Source: Marasmius tenuissimus
Taxonomy: Eukaryota > Basidiomycota > Agaricomycetes > Agaricales > Marasmiaceae
Assembly (NCBI GenBank): GCA_029532415.1
Contig: JAQOTA010000047.1
Location: 3,472,001 to 3,536,000, forward strand
DNA length: 64,000 nucleotides
Reading direction: 5' to 3'
The notes under the pieces were generated by a model. It searched no databases. It was not told where the DNA came from and worked only from the letters and a program-made list of their open reading frames with translations. Positions 1 to 10,289 of this stretch are shown here, one piece after another. Positions within the stretch are counted from its first letter, which is position 1. Each line of letters begins with the position of its first letter. The translations under genes and the position numbers were made by a program.

Positions 1-1181
1 ATTTTTGCAATGTTTGGCTATCGGGCTTTCGTCATGACCCATCGCGACACTGAAATGCTTTTCGCAAGCAATAACATCCTTGAGAGCATCAAGGAAGAAA
101 ACCGGCTTGTCGATATCAGCTTTTCCCTCGAGTACTATCACAGAATGGGGTGAGTACCAGTGTGTTCAGAGTCGAATGAGAACTGCACATACATTTGTCG
201 TCCTCGGGAGCGATACCCGAGGCATAAGCGCGATAATAAGTCATCGGTGCTTCGAGCCCGTTTTTCAAGAGATGCTCCGACATCAGACGCTTATCCTATA
301 CGAGAACGGTTGAATGAAGAGCCATTCGCTCGGGGAAACAACGCGTACCTCTTCTGATAATTGACGTGGGGGTGGAATAGTCACTTTGGATTCGAGGACT
401 GTCCTGAAGCTTACGTCGGCTTTTGCAGGGTCAAGGTGTTCCACAGGGTCCGCCCAAACGGCGTTGAAGAAGTTTTCGAACTGTATGGAATGGTTGTCGG
501 TTGATCAATATGACCCGGCTTTCGAGAATCGAAACCACGTACGTTATCCATACATAACTTGGGGGCATCGGGAGCCGTCAAGAAGTTCCAGTAGCCCAGG
601 ACCTCGAAACCCAACATCTCTTTCGTCTTTTTATTGGAGGCTTCGAGATTGAAGTTCGGATTCGGCGGGAGGTAGCCAACGGTCACGAAGCCAACAGCAA
701 TCGTTCTCTCTGGTCGGAAGTTGGCAAAGCGAGCTGCGACAAATGAGCCCCTGTTATCGTGGGTAGATGAGTCTTGGCGTCAAGAAAACGATGGGTGCAG
801 ACGTACCAATCATGGCCAATCACGACAACCTGGTTTATCCCTTCAGCGTCGAGAATCTCCGCTAAATCTGTCGACATCAGGCTCTGGCGATAAGCTGCAG
901 GGTCGGTAGGCTTGGAGGTCTCTCCATATCCCAACATCTGGGGTACGACGACGCCATATCCGCGCGCTTTGAAGAAAGTCACCTGAGATTGAGGTTAGTA
1001 TTGACGGGAGAAAATGATCGTGCAGGAAGACACTTACCTGATGCCTCCAATCGGTATCTGCGTTCGGGAAGCCATGGAGGAAGAGGATCGTTCGAGCTTG
1101 ACTATCCTTCGGAGGTGAGGAATAGTAGCGATAAGTGAATCCACGAGAAACTTTGAAGGTCTTGTAGAGTGATGGATCCAT
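1..1181 (-). CDS. Epoxide-hydrolase-like alpha/beta hydrolase (3' end beyond window)
   Basis: Spliced by eye into six exons: 1181-1038, 982-807, 750-543, 480-349, 295-193 and 134 to the window edge, each bounded by GT..AG with introns of 55-68 bp and open throughout. The protein shows the oxyanion motif HGFPNADTDWRHQ, then VVVIGHDWGS, whose Asp is the expected nucleophile of soluble epoxide hydrolases. The GHDW codon is completed across an intron. A cap-domain-like stretch (LGYWNFLTAPDAPK) follows. The catalytic His lies beyond position 1, so completeness cannot be judged. The family hydrolyses epoxides to diols, often in detoxification or secondary metabolism; haloalkane-dehalogenase-type relatives share the fold. 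The start ATG at 1181 opens a hydrophilic cytosolic N-terminus with no signal peptide. Two broken copies follow immediately to the right. Confidence 0.85.
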
Positions 1182-2177
1182 GGGTGTTTGGAGATAGCGT
1201 CCGGTGGGGGCTTCCTTATATGCAAGGCATTACACGTCATCGGAGCCGAAGTTTTACGTTCTCGAGAAACTAGAAGGGTCATCGACTATGTGCACAACAT
1301 TCTGGGGGCCTGAATATGAGAGCTAAGAGAACACGCTCAGTAATAAGTGTCGGCTAAAGAGGAAGCGCGTACCCGAGCGGACCGCTTACATAGAATGCTC
1401 GTGAAAATGGAACAGTCAGCTGAGACTTCTGTTAGAAGCTCTGTCGTGGTAAGTAGCTCCAACGAGTATCGACCGAAATCCGAGTCGGTAGCCTGGAACT
1501 ATTTACCGAGTCATCAGGTGTGTTTTCAGTCCCTGACAGTTTACCGGTAAAGGCGAATCGGACTCGATGATTCGATTTTGGGAGAATCGTGCCGAATGAC
1601 GATCATGTGACGAGGTTGATGGGGAAAATGAGCAATAGACAACAGCGATCGGCTTCCATCCGTTTATGTCAAAGACCGGCGGGAAACAAGCTGTTCTTCA
1701 ATTTCTGTGGGTAGCAAGGGGCACCAAGCCAAGGGGAAAACTGATAAATGACGAGCAGATGAAAAACCGCCCTGTCGGTGAGGAAGGTCTAGCAATTTAT
1801 CTAGAACCATCAGTATTCAGTCGGACTTTGACGTGGTGAGCGCAAATGACTCACCGCGAGCTGCCAAGGGTTAGTGGACATCGTGGAAGAAGGCTGAGTT
1901 CAAGAATCAATCAGCTGTTCAAGCTCCGTCCAACTCCGAAGGCAAACACGTGGGGGCTATGCGTGGGAGAACAAGGATGAAGTAGATTTCCGGCATACTG
2001 CCGGTGAGCCCTACAGTTTCGACTCGATTTCCTGCCTGTCCTCGATTCCGCGATGTAAGAAGAAACTACGGGACAGGCGGGTGGAATTGAAGAATGGCTG
2101 GGGCTGTTATGATTGAGACTATGTTGTGTACAACACAAGTGAATTCAATTTTGCAATGCTGCTCGGAAGATACCGAG
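1182..2177. other. Intergenic spacer, no gene seen
   Basis: No ORF here resembles a protein I know. The right part (about 1900-2140) contains a stretch related to the spacer found 3' of the membrane-protein units further right (GTTCAAGCTCCGTCCAACTCCG, then CACGTGGGGGCTATGCG). This suggests that the hydrolase copies and the receptor cassettes share a common duplicated spacer. Confidence 0.5.
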
Positions 2178-3260
2178 TCACTCTAAAAGCATCTTCAGCT
2201 CGTCAGGGATGCGAAGCAATACCCAACAATCCATATTTACGCGTTCGATAGTCACATTCATGCAGTGTTCAATTAGCGATAGGGCTTTCATCGTGACCTG
2301 GAGCCACACTGAAATGCTTTTCGCAAGTAATAACACCCCTAAGCGTGTCGAGAGAAAAGACCAGTCGGGTGTTATCGCTTCTCCTCGAGTACTATCACGA
2401 ACCGTGGTGAGCACAAATGCGATTAGAGTTGACAGACCTTCTACACTTCGTCTGCAGGAGCAATAACCGAGGCATAATCTCAATAGTAGCGCATGGGAGC
2501 CTCGATCCCGTTCTCACATCAGCAAAACCGGACTTTGATTGCCGGGTTTTGCCGGGTTTTTGAGGGTTTTCGATGGTCCCAGCCAAAATTTTGGACACCG
2601 TTGGTGCCGTCTACCACGAATGGCTAAGAAATATTTGGTTTTTATATTTGGGGGATGTATCTAGTACATGAAAGAATGGAATAATAGAAAGATAACAAGT
2701 GATTAGATATCCTACACACCAGTAGAAATTTCAGGTTGTGCAAAAAGTGACTTAGGTTGTCGGATTGTCGGATTCCGGGTTTTCGGCCTAATTTGGCGGG
2801 GCAGCAACCCGGGACAATCCATCACCATCAAACTCCGAAAGTTCTGATGCAAGGCAGAGGCTCCAACATCAGACATTTGTTCTACACTAGTATATTCAAG
2901 TACAAAGTCGAGAACGGTCTGTATCCCTTCTAACAACCGATGCGGGTGTGGATTGCTGACTCGAGAATTATCGTTTCGGCCGTGGGCATCGGGTGCCGTC
3001 AAAAAGTTCCAGTAACCCAGGACCTCGAAACCGAATACTTGCCATCAAGACTATGAGGCCAATTCCTGAGACCGTCTATAAAGAAGGCCGGTCACCCAGC
3101 TCTGACGAACTAGGAAGTGGTATCAGCCTAGTGTTCCGCCCGTTCCTGCCCGCAACACCGACGAGCGCCCATTGAAGTTGCTGTCATAGTTTTGAGATTG
3201 TTACACAAGTAGGATACCGGCTGGCGATATATTTGGCTTCCTCCTGGACTCGGTCATTCA
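2178..3260 (-). pseudogene. Epoxide hydrolase relic 2
   Basis: The segment 2270-2410 matches the distal exon of the hydrolase at 1-134 nearly base for base (shared CACTGAAATGCTTTTCGCAA). About 3000 still reads as the cap-domain block (FEVLGYWNFLTAPDA in pieces). It has in-frame stops. Its distal end supplies what the intact copy hides beyond the window: a DCWVLLRIPDEL stretch where epoxide hydrolases normally have Asp-His-Trp, so the catalytic His position reads Cys. Unrelated A/T-rich sequence near 2600-2720 may be inserted. It is dead by stops and frame breaks. Confidence 0.7.
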
Positions 3261-3639
3261 CACCTCGATTCTTAATGGTCCACAAATTGTGAACGAGTCG
3301 ATGTCGAGACCATCACCTCTCATATTCCAGAAGTGATAGTTGGCCTTCAAGGTAGTACTGGTCTCCCATTACTAGAACTGGAATCTACACCTATATATTG
3401 CTTCATACACGTGAATCACTTGTTCATGGCCTCGATCAGATGTCATATCTAATGTTATACACCGGCAAGGGTACTCATGAGCCCCCGGGAAGGGCATGCG
3501 ACCCACCTTAGCAATTCCCAGTTTGACTTCAGAGGGGTTTCGGCGGCCATCGAGGGCGACGGAAGACGAGAAAACTGAAGATGAGGATATTACCTTCGGC
3601 GTAAATCGATTACTCGCTCGAACTTCATGATGGCCATAT

Positions 3640-4260
3640 TGTGAGGTCGGCGATCACGAACTCGATCCCCATAGTCAGCTCCGACAGTTCCATGGTAGGT
3701 ATGTTGTTAGTAAATCACTGCCACAAACCTGGCACGGAACTTTCTGATGGCCCCGGAAATGAAAAGCTCAATATCAGTGAGACTCCAGATCGAGCTGGCG
3801 GCTTGGAAGGCCGAGTCTTCATTGAAGCTTGACAGAAAGAAAGCGGCCAAAGTACCAATGATCCAGGATCGAGCGGGCTGCTTGTCCACCGTACTAGCTA
3901 GCGGTACTCTACGCAGCTGTGAATGGTCACATCTTGCATCAGGGGCATCAAGAAGTTCCACGAGCCCTCAAAACCGAACACTTCTTTCATCATTGATTCT
4001 TTTATTCATATTCGGCCGATGTACCCGATTGTCGCGAAACAGAGTGAGAGTTCTTTCTGGATGGAAGTCGGCGAAATGGGCTCCGACCGATATCAATGAG
4101 CCCCTGGTTCCTGAGCAGGTCGTATCTGCAGGGATGAAAACACCACATATACACGTACCAATGGCGGCGAGCTGCGACAATTCGGTTTAGCCCTCGAGGG
4201 TGAGGTTAGATCTGATGAAAGAGAGGGTTTGTCCAGGAAGTAATCGTGGAAGGTTGAGCT
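3640..4260 (-). pseudogene. Epoxide hydrolase relic 3
   Basis: Minus-strand fragments match the middle exons of the hydrolase at the left edge. A stretch near 4040-4110 (GSLISVGAHFADFHPERTLTL) parallels GSFVAARFANFRPERTIAV. Another near 4170-4220 parallels the segment before GHDW, with a stop inside it. At 3935-3965 the LDAPDA block parallels FLTAPDAP. The GHDWGS nucleophile elbow is lost (reads IGTC). No continuous frame remains. With relic 2 it shows a former three-copy tandem array with one survivor. Confidence 0.65.
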
Positions 4261-4400
4261 CCGTGTAACTCCCATGACACGGGGAAACAGCAGGTGGGGG
4301 CTGTGCGTGGAGAAATTAAGATGAACACACTTCCGCGAGCCCTCTACTGCAGTGTAGTTCTCGAATATTTTCTGCCTGTTTGCAATCTTACGACACAAAA

Positions 4401-4488
4401 ACCCACGGCGGGACTCGAACCCGCAACCTCCAGATACACGACAACTAGTCGTAGAAGTCTGACGTCATAACCATTAGACAACGCGGGC
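4401..4488 (-). tRNA. tRNA-Arg(UCU) with short intron
   Basis: The minus strand folds as a cloverleaf. The acceptor is GCCCGCG against CGTGGGT (two G-U pairs), with a D-stem GTC/GAC. The anticodon stem is TCAGA/TCTGG with loop CTTCTAA and anticodon TCT. The T-arm is GCGGG-TTCGAGT-CCCGC. A 16-nt insert (CGACTAGTTGTCGTGT) sits one base 3' of the anticodon, the canonical nuclear tRNA intron position. An oligo-T run follows at 4401-4397, consistent with a Pol III terminator. It decodes AGA. It lies 3' of unit R1, the same place where the other tail-A units keep only degenerate versions. The terminal G-U pair leaves some doubt about full function. Confidence 0.85.
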
Positions 4489-4710
4489 TTGCTAAAATGT
4501 CGAGAGGTCCGGACACAACTAGATCTCTAAACGTGTGAGGCGCCAAGTGCACAAATACCAAAGGTCCCAACATTCCGAAATGAATACATTATGATACAAA
4601 ATGGTCCGTTGATGTTACAATCACAAACCTGCATCTCTATCAGCTTCACTGCCCCGTGCAGTTGATCAATGTCCCCACGGGTTACTTGTCTCCCTAGCAA
4701 AAAAAGACCA

Positions 4711-5934
4711 TCAAACGTTCGATGCGCCGAGCCCCGGGCCATGCTGTGCACGTAATACCGGTACGTGCTGCAGAGAAACGGAATGAGATGACCGTGATGA
4801 ACCAACAGACAAGGAACGATCCATCTTCCCGTCGAAGCCGAGGGAAGCATTGGGTGAACCTGGGCTCCGAGGACCACCGGCAGGAGGCGAGGCAGCGCCA
4901 TGACTGGGACTTCTCGTTGCCATTGTTGAGGCGAGGAAGGACGGCGGAGGTGTTTGGTTAAGGAGATGGTGCTCCTTATGGAACTGGCTGAGCTTTCTAT
5001 GGTACCGGGATCGTCGATAGAAAAACACCGCCGCGAGAGTAGAGATAGCAGCTATGCCTCCTGCGATGCCTCCAAGGATGAGAGCAACGTCATTGTTACT
5101 ACTGGAGGGTACATCAGTAGGGAGTTGACTAGGTGCATCGGCAACCCACCCTTCTTTCACATTCGTAGATGGGCTATTCGCTCCATCGGTTGGAGAGGGA
5201 GTGGGAGTGGGAGTGGAAGACGGACATGTAATTCTACCTTTTTGATTTACGCAGAAAGAAGGGGATTGAGTTATCAACGACAGGTTTTCGACGCCCCTGC
5301 GAGAAAAACAAGTTGGGTTCAGCGTGACTCTACCTCGACAAAACGAAAGTACTCACCCGAAGTCGTCATGAATCTGAGAGTCGTTCTGACGGTTGATCAG
5401 GGCTCCGGTGGGGTTTCTATGCAATCCGATGATCAGCTTTCGAGAACACGGAATATTAGCTCCCATTACCCATATGCGCATATCAAATGCTTCCTAAAAT
5501 GCTGTCAAGTCCATGGCGTCTGCAGATGCCTATCCACGTACCCTGAATTCTTGGGCTGAAGACTAACGCTTCCCAATATGGTGCTGCTCTGCTTGCTCGA
5601 GTCGTTCTGCCTGGCGACTCCTTCATCTATAATCACGCCCTTGCCTAGTACAGTGATTATATTCGTTTGAGGGCATTGAAACTGGTCATTGGATGGCTTT
5701 ATGAGAAGAGCGACGAATGTGGTGTTGGTCGTGATGAAATCCGAGAGGGTGGCATTCCACTGAAATGTGATATGGTCGCCTTGAGTAGATTCGTTTGGAA
5801 CGGTAAAGTTGAGACCGCAACACGAGTCGACCAACAGAGCGAAGAAGAAAATGCTACCGACCCATCGTAATAAGCATCCCAAGCAACACAGAAAGTTTGA
5901 GTCTTATCGCTCACCAAAGAACGGCCTTCATCAT
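4711..5934 (-). CDS. Single-pass membrane protein family, unit R1 (ectodomain 1, tail A)
   Basis: Four exons read by eye: 5934-5915, 5853-5542, 5459-5357 and 5296-4711. The first exon encodes only about six residues. The phase-2 intron splits the signal peptide, which rejoins as MMKAVLCIFFFALLVDSC and precedes the mature ectodomain LNFTVPNE. The ectodomain has NATLSDF, a single CP motif and several N-glycosylation sequons. Exon 4 encodes a Pro/Ser/Thr stalk, a Gly-rich transmembrane helix (GGIAGGIAAISTLAAVFF), a basic stop-transfer (YRRSRYHRKLSQFHKEH) and a tail ending LRAQHGPGLGASNV. I do not recognise the family; surface display is predicted. The near-palindrome CCAGCAGGCTGG lies at 5936-5947 next to the start. 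In copies without the doubled ATG the start corresponds to 5931, so either ATG may be used. Confidence 0.72.
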
Positions 5935-5935
5935 G

Positions 5936-5947
5936 CCAGCCTGCTGG
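5936..5947 (-). promoter_or_regulatory. Start-proximal near-palindrome CCAGCAGGCTGG
   Basis: Half sites CCAGC and GCTGG flank a 2-bp spacer directly before the start codon of R1. The same block precedes exon 1 of essentially every unit (near 8059, 10291, 18147, 19887, 22495, 24247, 26907, 45190, 49613, 54934, 57355, 61619 and 63692), while surrounding bases vary. A diverged version is at 47165. It could be a transcription-factor site, an initiator or a 5'-UTR hairpin; the sequence does not decide. Confidence 0.55.
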
Positions 5948-6500
5948 TATGAGGGGTTTGTCGAAAGGAAGGAAGCGGGACCGAGACCCGAGACGTACAT
6001 CGTCTTCCATTCTTAAAGTACCGAGTGTGATCGTCATGATGTCGCTGTGGACTGATGTTCTAGAAATGATAACCATCTGTCGGCAGAATGACTGCAATAG
6101 GTGACTCCCGGTGCGAGCTGTCAACTGGCTTGCTCAACTGTCTTGCTGGCAATTCAATGATGGCATCGTCGTCGTATGGGCCGAGTGATTACTATGGGAA
6201 AGCATCATCATAAGATCGGAAGCAGTTTGGCGGAGTTGAAGGTGTGAACAAGGTCTGTGTATCCAGCTTTCTCGACATAGGCGGATCACGAAAAGGTTTA
6301 GCCCAGCAGACTTGTATACGAGGGGGATGAATACGAAGGGCTTCAAGCCATTCACTGTTAGTGGGGGAAATTCCTTGACATCGTGGGAGGAGGTGAGTTC
6401 AAGCTCCGCATAGCTCCGACGTGAGAGATGAACGTTAAACGTGGGGGCTGTGCGCGTTCGGCCTATTTTGTCCAGGGTTTTGTCTGCACGATGGCATATA

Positions 6501-6589
6501 ACCACTTTGAGTTCGAAAGCCTCGAGACCTCCAGAATTAGGCCAGTATTTTGTAGAAGTCTGAACTCACAATGACGAAACAATGCTAGC
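6501..6589 (-). pseudogene. tRNA-Arg relic 3' of R2
   Basis: It keeps recognisable pieces of the intact tRNA at 4401-4488: GACCTCCAGA (variable and anticodon stem region) and TGTAGAAGTCTGA (anticodon arm plus intron edge). Acceptor and T-stem pairing are lost. It occupies the same position relative to its tail-A unit as the intact tRNA does to R1. Confidence 0.6.
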
Positions 6590-6824
6590 TCGATATTCAA
6601 ACGAACGGGCGCCAATCTATGAGGTTCCATAGATGCCTGAGGGCAGCAAGACCACGATACCAGAGGTTCTGACACTCTAAAATCACCACGATACTGTACA
6701 TAAACGCCAATCGATAGTTCATGACCATTCAAGCTGAACACAATGCACCTCCATTATTCTTACTGCCTCATGTAGTTGAACATCAGATCCATCCCACCTG
6801 TCTCCCTCACAAAAAAAAAGACCA

Positions 6825-8057
6825 TCAAACGTTCGATGAACCTGGGAAACGGTGTGCTTGCGGTGCTGGCTCGTGAGAAAGAGAGACCGAATACAATGAT
6901 GGTGACGACCCAGCCGAAGGAGAATGGTATCTCTTCTGCGTCATTTCGTCGAATCCGAGTGGAGCGTGGGAATCTGGTCGAAGAGTCGTCGTCGAAGATT
7001 CCGGGCTTCGTAAAATTCCTGTCGGAGGATCGGCAGCGCTGTATGCTGGATAATGGCTGGGGTTGGTGAGCGTCGAGGGAAGTATAGAAGGATGTGGGGC
7101 TTCATGAGCTTCGTCAAGCTTATTCCGAGATCGGCGTCGATTGCAGGATATAGCTATCATAACGCAGCTTAGAACGGCTAAGCCCGCTGAAAGGCCTCCA
7201 ACGAGGGGGCCATAAGAGCTTTCATGATCGCTGCACACTCTAATGCACGAGCTCAGCAAGGGGATTGGTGGAAATATTACGACTTACCCTTCTTCTCTGT
7301 TGCATCCGGAATCTGACGGTGAAGGAATCGAGGAAAATATGTTAAACGGAGGCGACTCCTGAATGAGTGTCGTATTCTCGAAGGAAAGAGGGTCGAAGTC
7401 GACACTATATGACCAGGTTGGCTTAGTATGTAGCCCCGAAACCATACAAAAGAAGTACTAACCTTTCGCCAAGTCTGACATTGTCAAATAGTGAACGTTC
7501 ACTATGAGCCGGGTGTTGTCAGGCAAGTTCCTGCACAATTTGACTTCAATTTTCGGGTATTATTCAGGCTTTATGGTCTCCTTACTTATATGCGCATAAA
7601 AAATGGGTGCTGGAGAAATATCAACAAGATGTTGTAATCATCAGCATGAAGTCGCTCACATACCCTGTACTCCGATTCCCGAATATAAGGTCGCCCGTGC
7701 TATCTCCCTGGCCGATTGATCTTGGAATAATGAAAGTCTTCTCGACGAGATTTGTTGTATTTGGGCTCAGCCCGTTGGTTACGTTCTTTGTCGGGCAGTG
7801 AAATCCTGGCGGAGGTTTTATGAGCAAAATTGCGAATTTGAGTGTGTCGTTTGCCTCGAAATCTGAAGAGCTCGCGTTCCACTGGAACAATACAAGATCC
7901 TCAGCATCCAGACGATCCGGGAGGCCAAAACTGAAAGCGAGGCAAGCATCTATAAGCAGAGCAAAGAGGAAAATGCTGCCCAAGCAAACGTGAGCATTCT
8001 GAGTAGTATAGAGAACTAGCGAAGTCTTGATACTCACGGAAACACGGACTTGATCAT
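6825..8057 (-). CDS. Membrane protein family, unit R2 (ectodomain 1, tail A variant)
   Basis: Exon 1 (ATG at 8057) encodes MIKSVFP across the conserved donor GTGAGTATC. Exon 2 gives the hydrophobic leader GSIFLFALLIDACLA and a subtype-1 ectodomain (FQWNASSSDF, KFAILLIKPPPGFHCP), ending near 7660. The last exon (7259-6825) carries a transmembrane helix (GLSAGLAVLSCVMIAIS), a divergent juxtamembrane segment (NRRRSRNKLDEAHEAP instead of the usual YRRFRYQKKLNQFHKEH), then conserved tail-A blocks (PSILPSTLT, APLGFDE, SSPSLYSVSL) and stop. The exons between about 7270 and 7600 were not resolved. The frame is open in both main exons. The altered juxtamembrane region may mean a changed cytoplasmic partner or early decay. 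Confidence 0.62.
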
Positions 8058-8688
8058 GCCAGCCTGCTGGTATGTGGAATGAGTTGAGGGGGAGAAAATT
8101 GCGTCCAGCCCTTGCCGAGTTAGGCTCCAGCCAATCATATCACTCTCCCTTGGACTCAAATTGTGCAGCAGCCGACTCAAATCAAGATAAATCCCCTCAA
8201 GTCCTTGGAAAATCTGCTCAAAACTCATTAAAACCTCACCATATGAGGCAAAGTCCACTTGTTGAAAGTCCGCTGGAAATAAAGTCCAGAGGTGAGTAGT
8301 CCGCAATAATTTTTACCCACTATTTGTGCCATACGAAAGCATCGACATAGCCCGGAATTGTATTTGGCGTCGGAGAGGGAGGCCTAAGGTCGGTTTGTCC
8401 GACTTTCTTACTTGAGAGTGCGTCTCCGGGAGATCCAGACTAGTAAGACTTTTAGCGTTTAGCGTAGCGTGTAACTGGATGCAAGACACGAAGTGTCTTC
8501 GGAGAGGCTGTCGGACATCGTGGAACGTGAAAAGAGGTAAGGTTGAGTTCGAGCTCCGCGCAACTCCGCCGGTGAGAAAATAAATCACATGAACACGTGA
8601 GGGCTACACGGATGATTCAGATCCGCACTCCGAAGTTGGGCTATACTTCCGACGAACCACTCCGCTCAAAAGATAGGTTCTTGACTTC

Positions 8689-8790
8689 ACGGCGGGTTAA
8701 AGTAGGCTCGAAAACTCCATAGAGTACGCAGGAGTCGAACGATAATGTCTTCAAGTAAGTACGACGTAACAGCCATTGAACAACACGGGC
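8689..8790 (-). pseudogene. tRNA-Arg relic 3' of R3
   Basis: Both ends of the tRNA are still visible on the plus strand (CACGGCGGG at the 3' side; CCATTGAACAACACGGGC at the 5' side). The anticodon arm is scrambled and the T-loop TTCGA is displaced. Its length is similar to the intron-containing tRNA at 4401-4488. Confidence 0.6.
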
Positions 8791-9022
8791 TCGACGTCCT
8801 TGGAGTGAAGGGACGCCAATCTATATTTCCGTAGATATCTGAGGACGCCAAACCTACAACGGCGAACATCCTGACACTTCGAAGTGCTTACAATATCGTA
8901 CAAAATTGCCACTGGTATCCTAATAATAATGCCGCCCACATCATTCCTCCATCACGCTCACTGCCCTCGGCAATTGATCAACAGATCGACGGGATAACTG
9001 TCTCGCACGCAAAAACAGATCA

Positions 9023-10289
9023 TCAAACGTTTGATCCACCCACGCCTGGTCCATGCTGTGCGCGTAGTGCTGGTTCGTGTGGGAGAGGAACTGAATAGGA
9101 TGATGGTGATGAACCGACAGAGGGAAAATGATAGCTCTTCTGCATCGTTTCGTCGAAACCGAGAGGGACATGGGATGTTGGCCTAATCGTCGTTGGAGAT
9201 CCGGGGCTTTGAAGGTCCACAGGAGGGGGCGAAGTGGCGGCGTATACTGGATAGTGGCTGGGACCGGTCAGTGTCGAGGCAAAAATAGATGGTGGAGGTG
9301 CTTGGTGAAGGAGCTGATGCTCCTTGTGAAATTGGTTGAGCTTCTTCTGGTAGCGGAAACGTCGATAAAAAAAGAGAGCTATGAGGATGCAGACAGCCGC
9401 AACTCCTCCTACGACTCCACCTACAACTGCGGCGGTATCTGGGCCCCTGTCGTGGTTCCAACCTCTGGAGATCTTGTCAACCCTGTCATATGCATCTTTC
9501 ACGAAAAGCACCATGGATACCTGTTTCCCTTCCCCTCGTCTGGACGTCTTCCTCCTGTGCTTGACGTTGCCTCCGCCGGTGAGATTGTCGACGAGTTCCC
9601 ATTACTTGACTCAACTGTGACGTTGAACTGTGTTGATTCATATATGAGAAGAATATTGTTCAAACCCTCGAAGTCAAAGCCCCTACAAAGATTTTTTAGT
9701 CCATAGCAGAGTCAAAACACAGTAACTAACCTGCCACCACCCTGAGAGGGATCTTTCCCGCTGACGCTACCCAGCTACATGTCAACTCGTGATACGCGAG
9801 GAATACCAGAAGCTAATCGTCCTTACGCGTAAGCACACAGAATGTGGGGGCTGGGGAAAAGTCAAAACTATAGCCAGGCGCGGGTGTTGTCCTACTTACC
9901 CCATCCTTTTTGGGGTGAGAAAAAGCTCTCCACTACGCTGACTTTCGTTGTCCGGCTTTTTGACGTAAGTAAAGCCATCCAAGTTCGTCTCAAAACCGGG
10001 AGCTACACCGGCTTTCTCCTTGGGACATGTGATGTCGGGAGTCGGAGGAACTATGAGAACGATACCGATGAATCCAGTCGCAGGGGCTTTATCGAAATCT
10101 TCCTTGCTCGCGTCGAATTGAGACTTGAATGTCTGATTGACTGGAGACTGATCGGGTAATGTTACATTAAAGGCATCACAAGAGACATAGAGAAGGGCAA
10201 AGAGGAGAATCCTGTCAAGTAGTTGAATGAGTATTACGAAAAACCACAAGGGAGTCATACCTCGTTACGCACCGGGGAAAGGACTTCAT
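9023..10289 (-). CDS. Membrane protein family, unit R3 (ectodomain 2, tail A)
   Basis: The start codon at 10289 follows the conserved near-palindrome. Exon 1 encodes MKSFP with donor GTGCGTAA. Exon 2 encodes the leader ILLFALLYVSCDA and a subtype-2 ectodomain (FNVTLPDQSPVNQTF, GFIGIVLIVP, ITCPK, LDGFTYVK). Subtype 2 is marked by DGY/DGF-TVK and the intron sequence CGTAAGCACACAGA in place of subtype 1's ACCCATATGCACACA. The last exon (9514-9023) has the helix VVGGVVGGVAAVCILIALFF and a complete tail A: YRRFRYQKKLNQFHKEHQLL, APPPSIFASTLT, VPLGFDETMQKSYHFPSV, ALRAQHGPG. Middle exons between about 9500 and 9900 are inferred from sister units. The unit looks intact. Confidence 0.68.

Noticed and set aside
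4093..4398. Minus-strand frame of 101 codons overlapping the tRNA flank
   Set aside because: Covers hydrolase relic 3 and spacer; no conserved frame.
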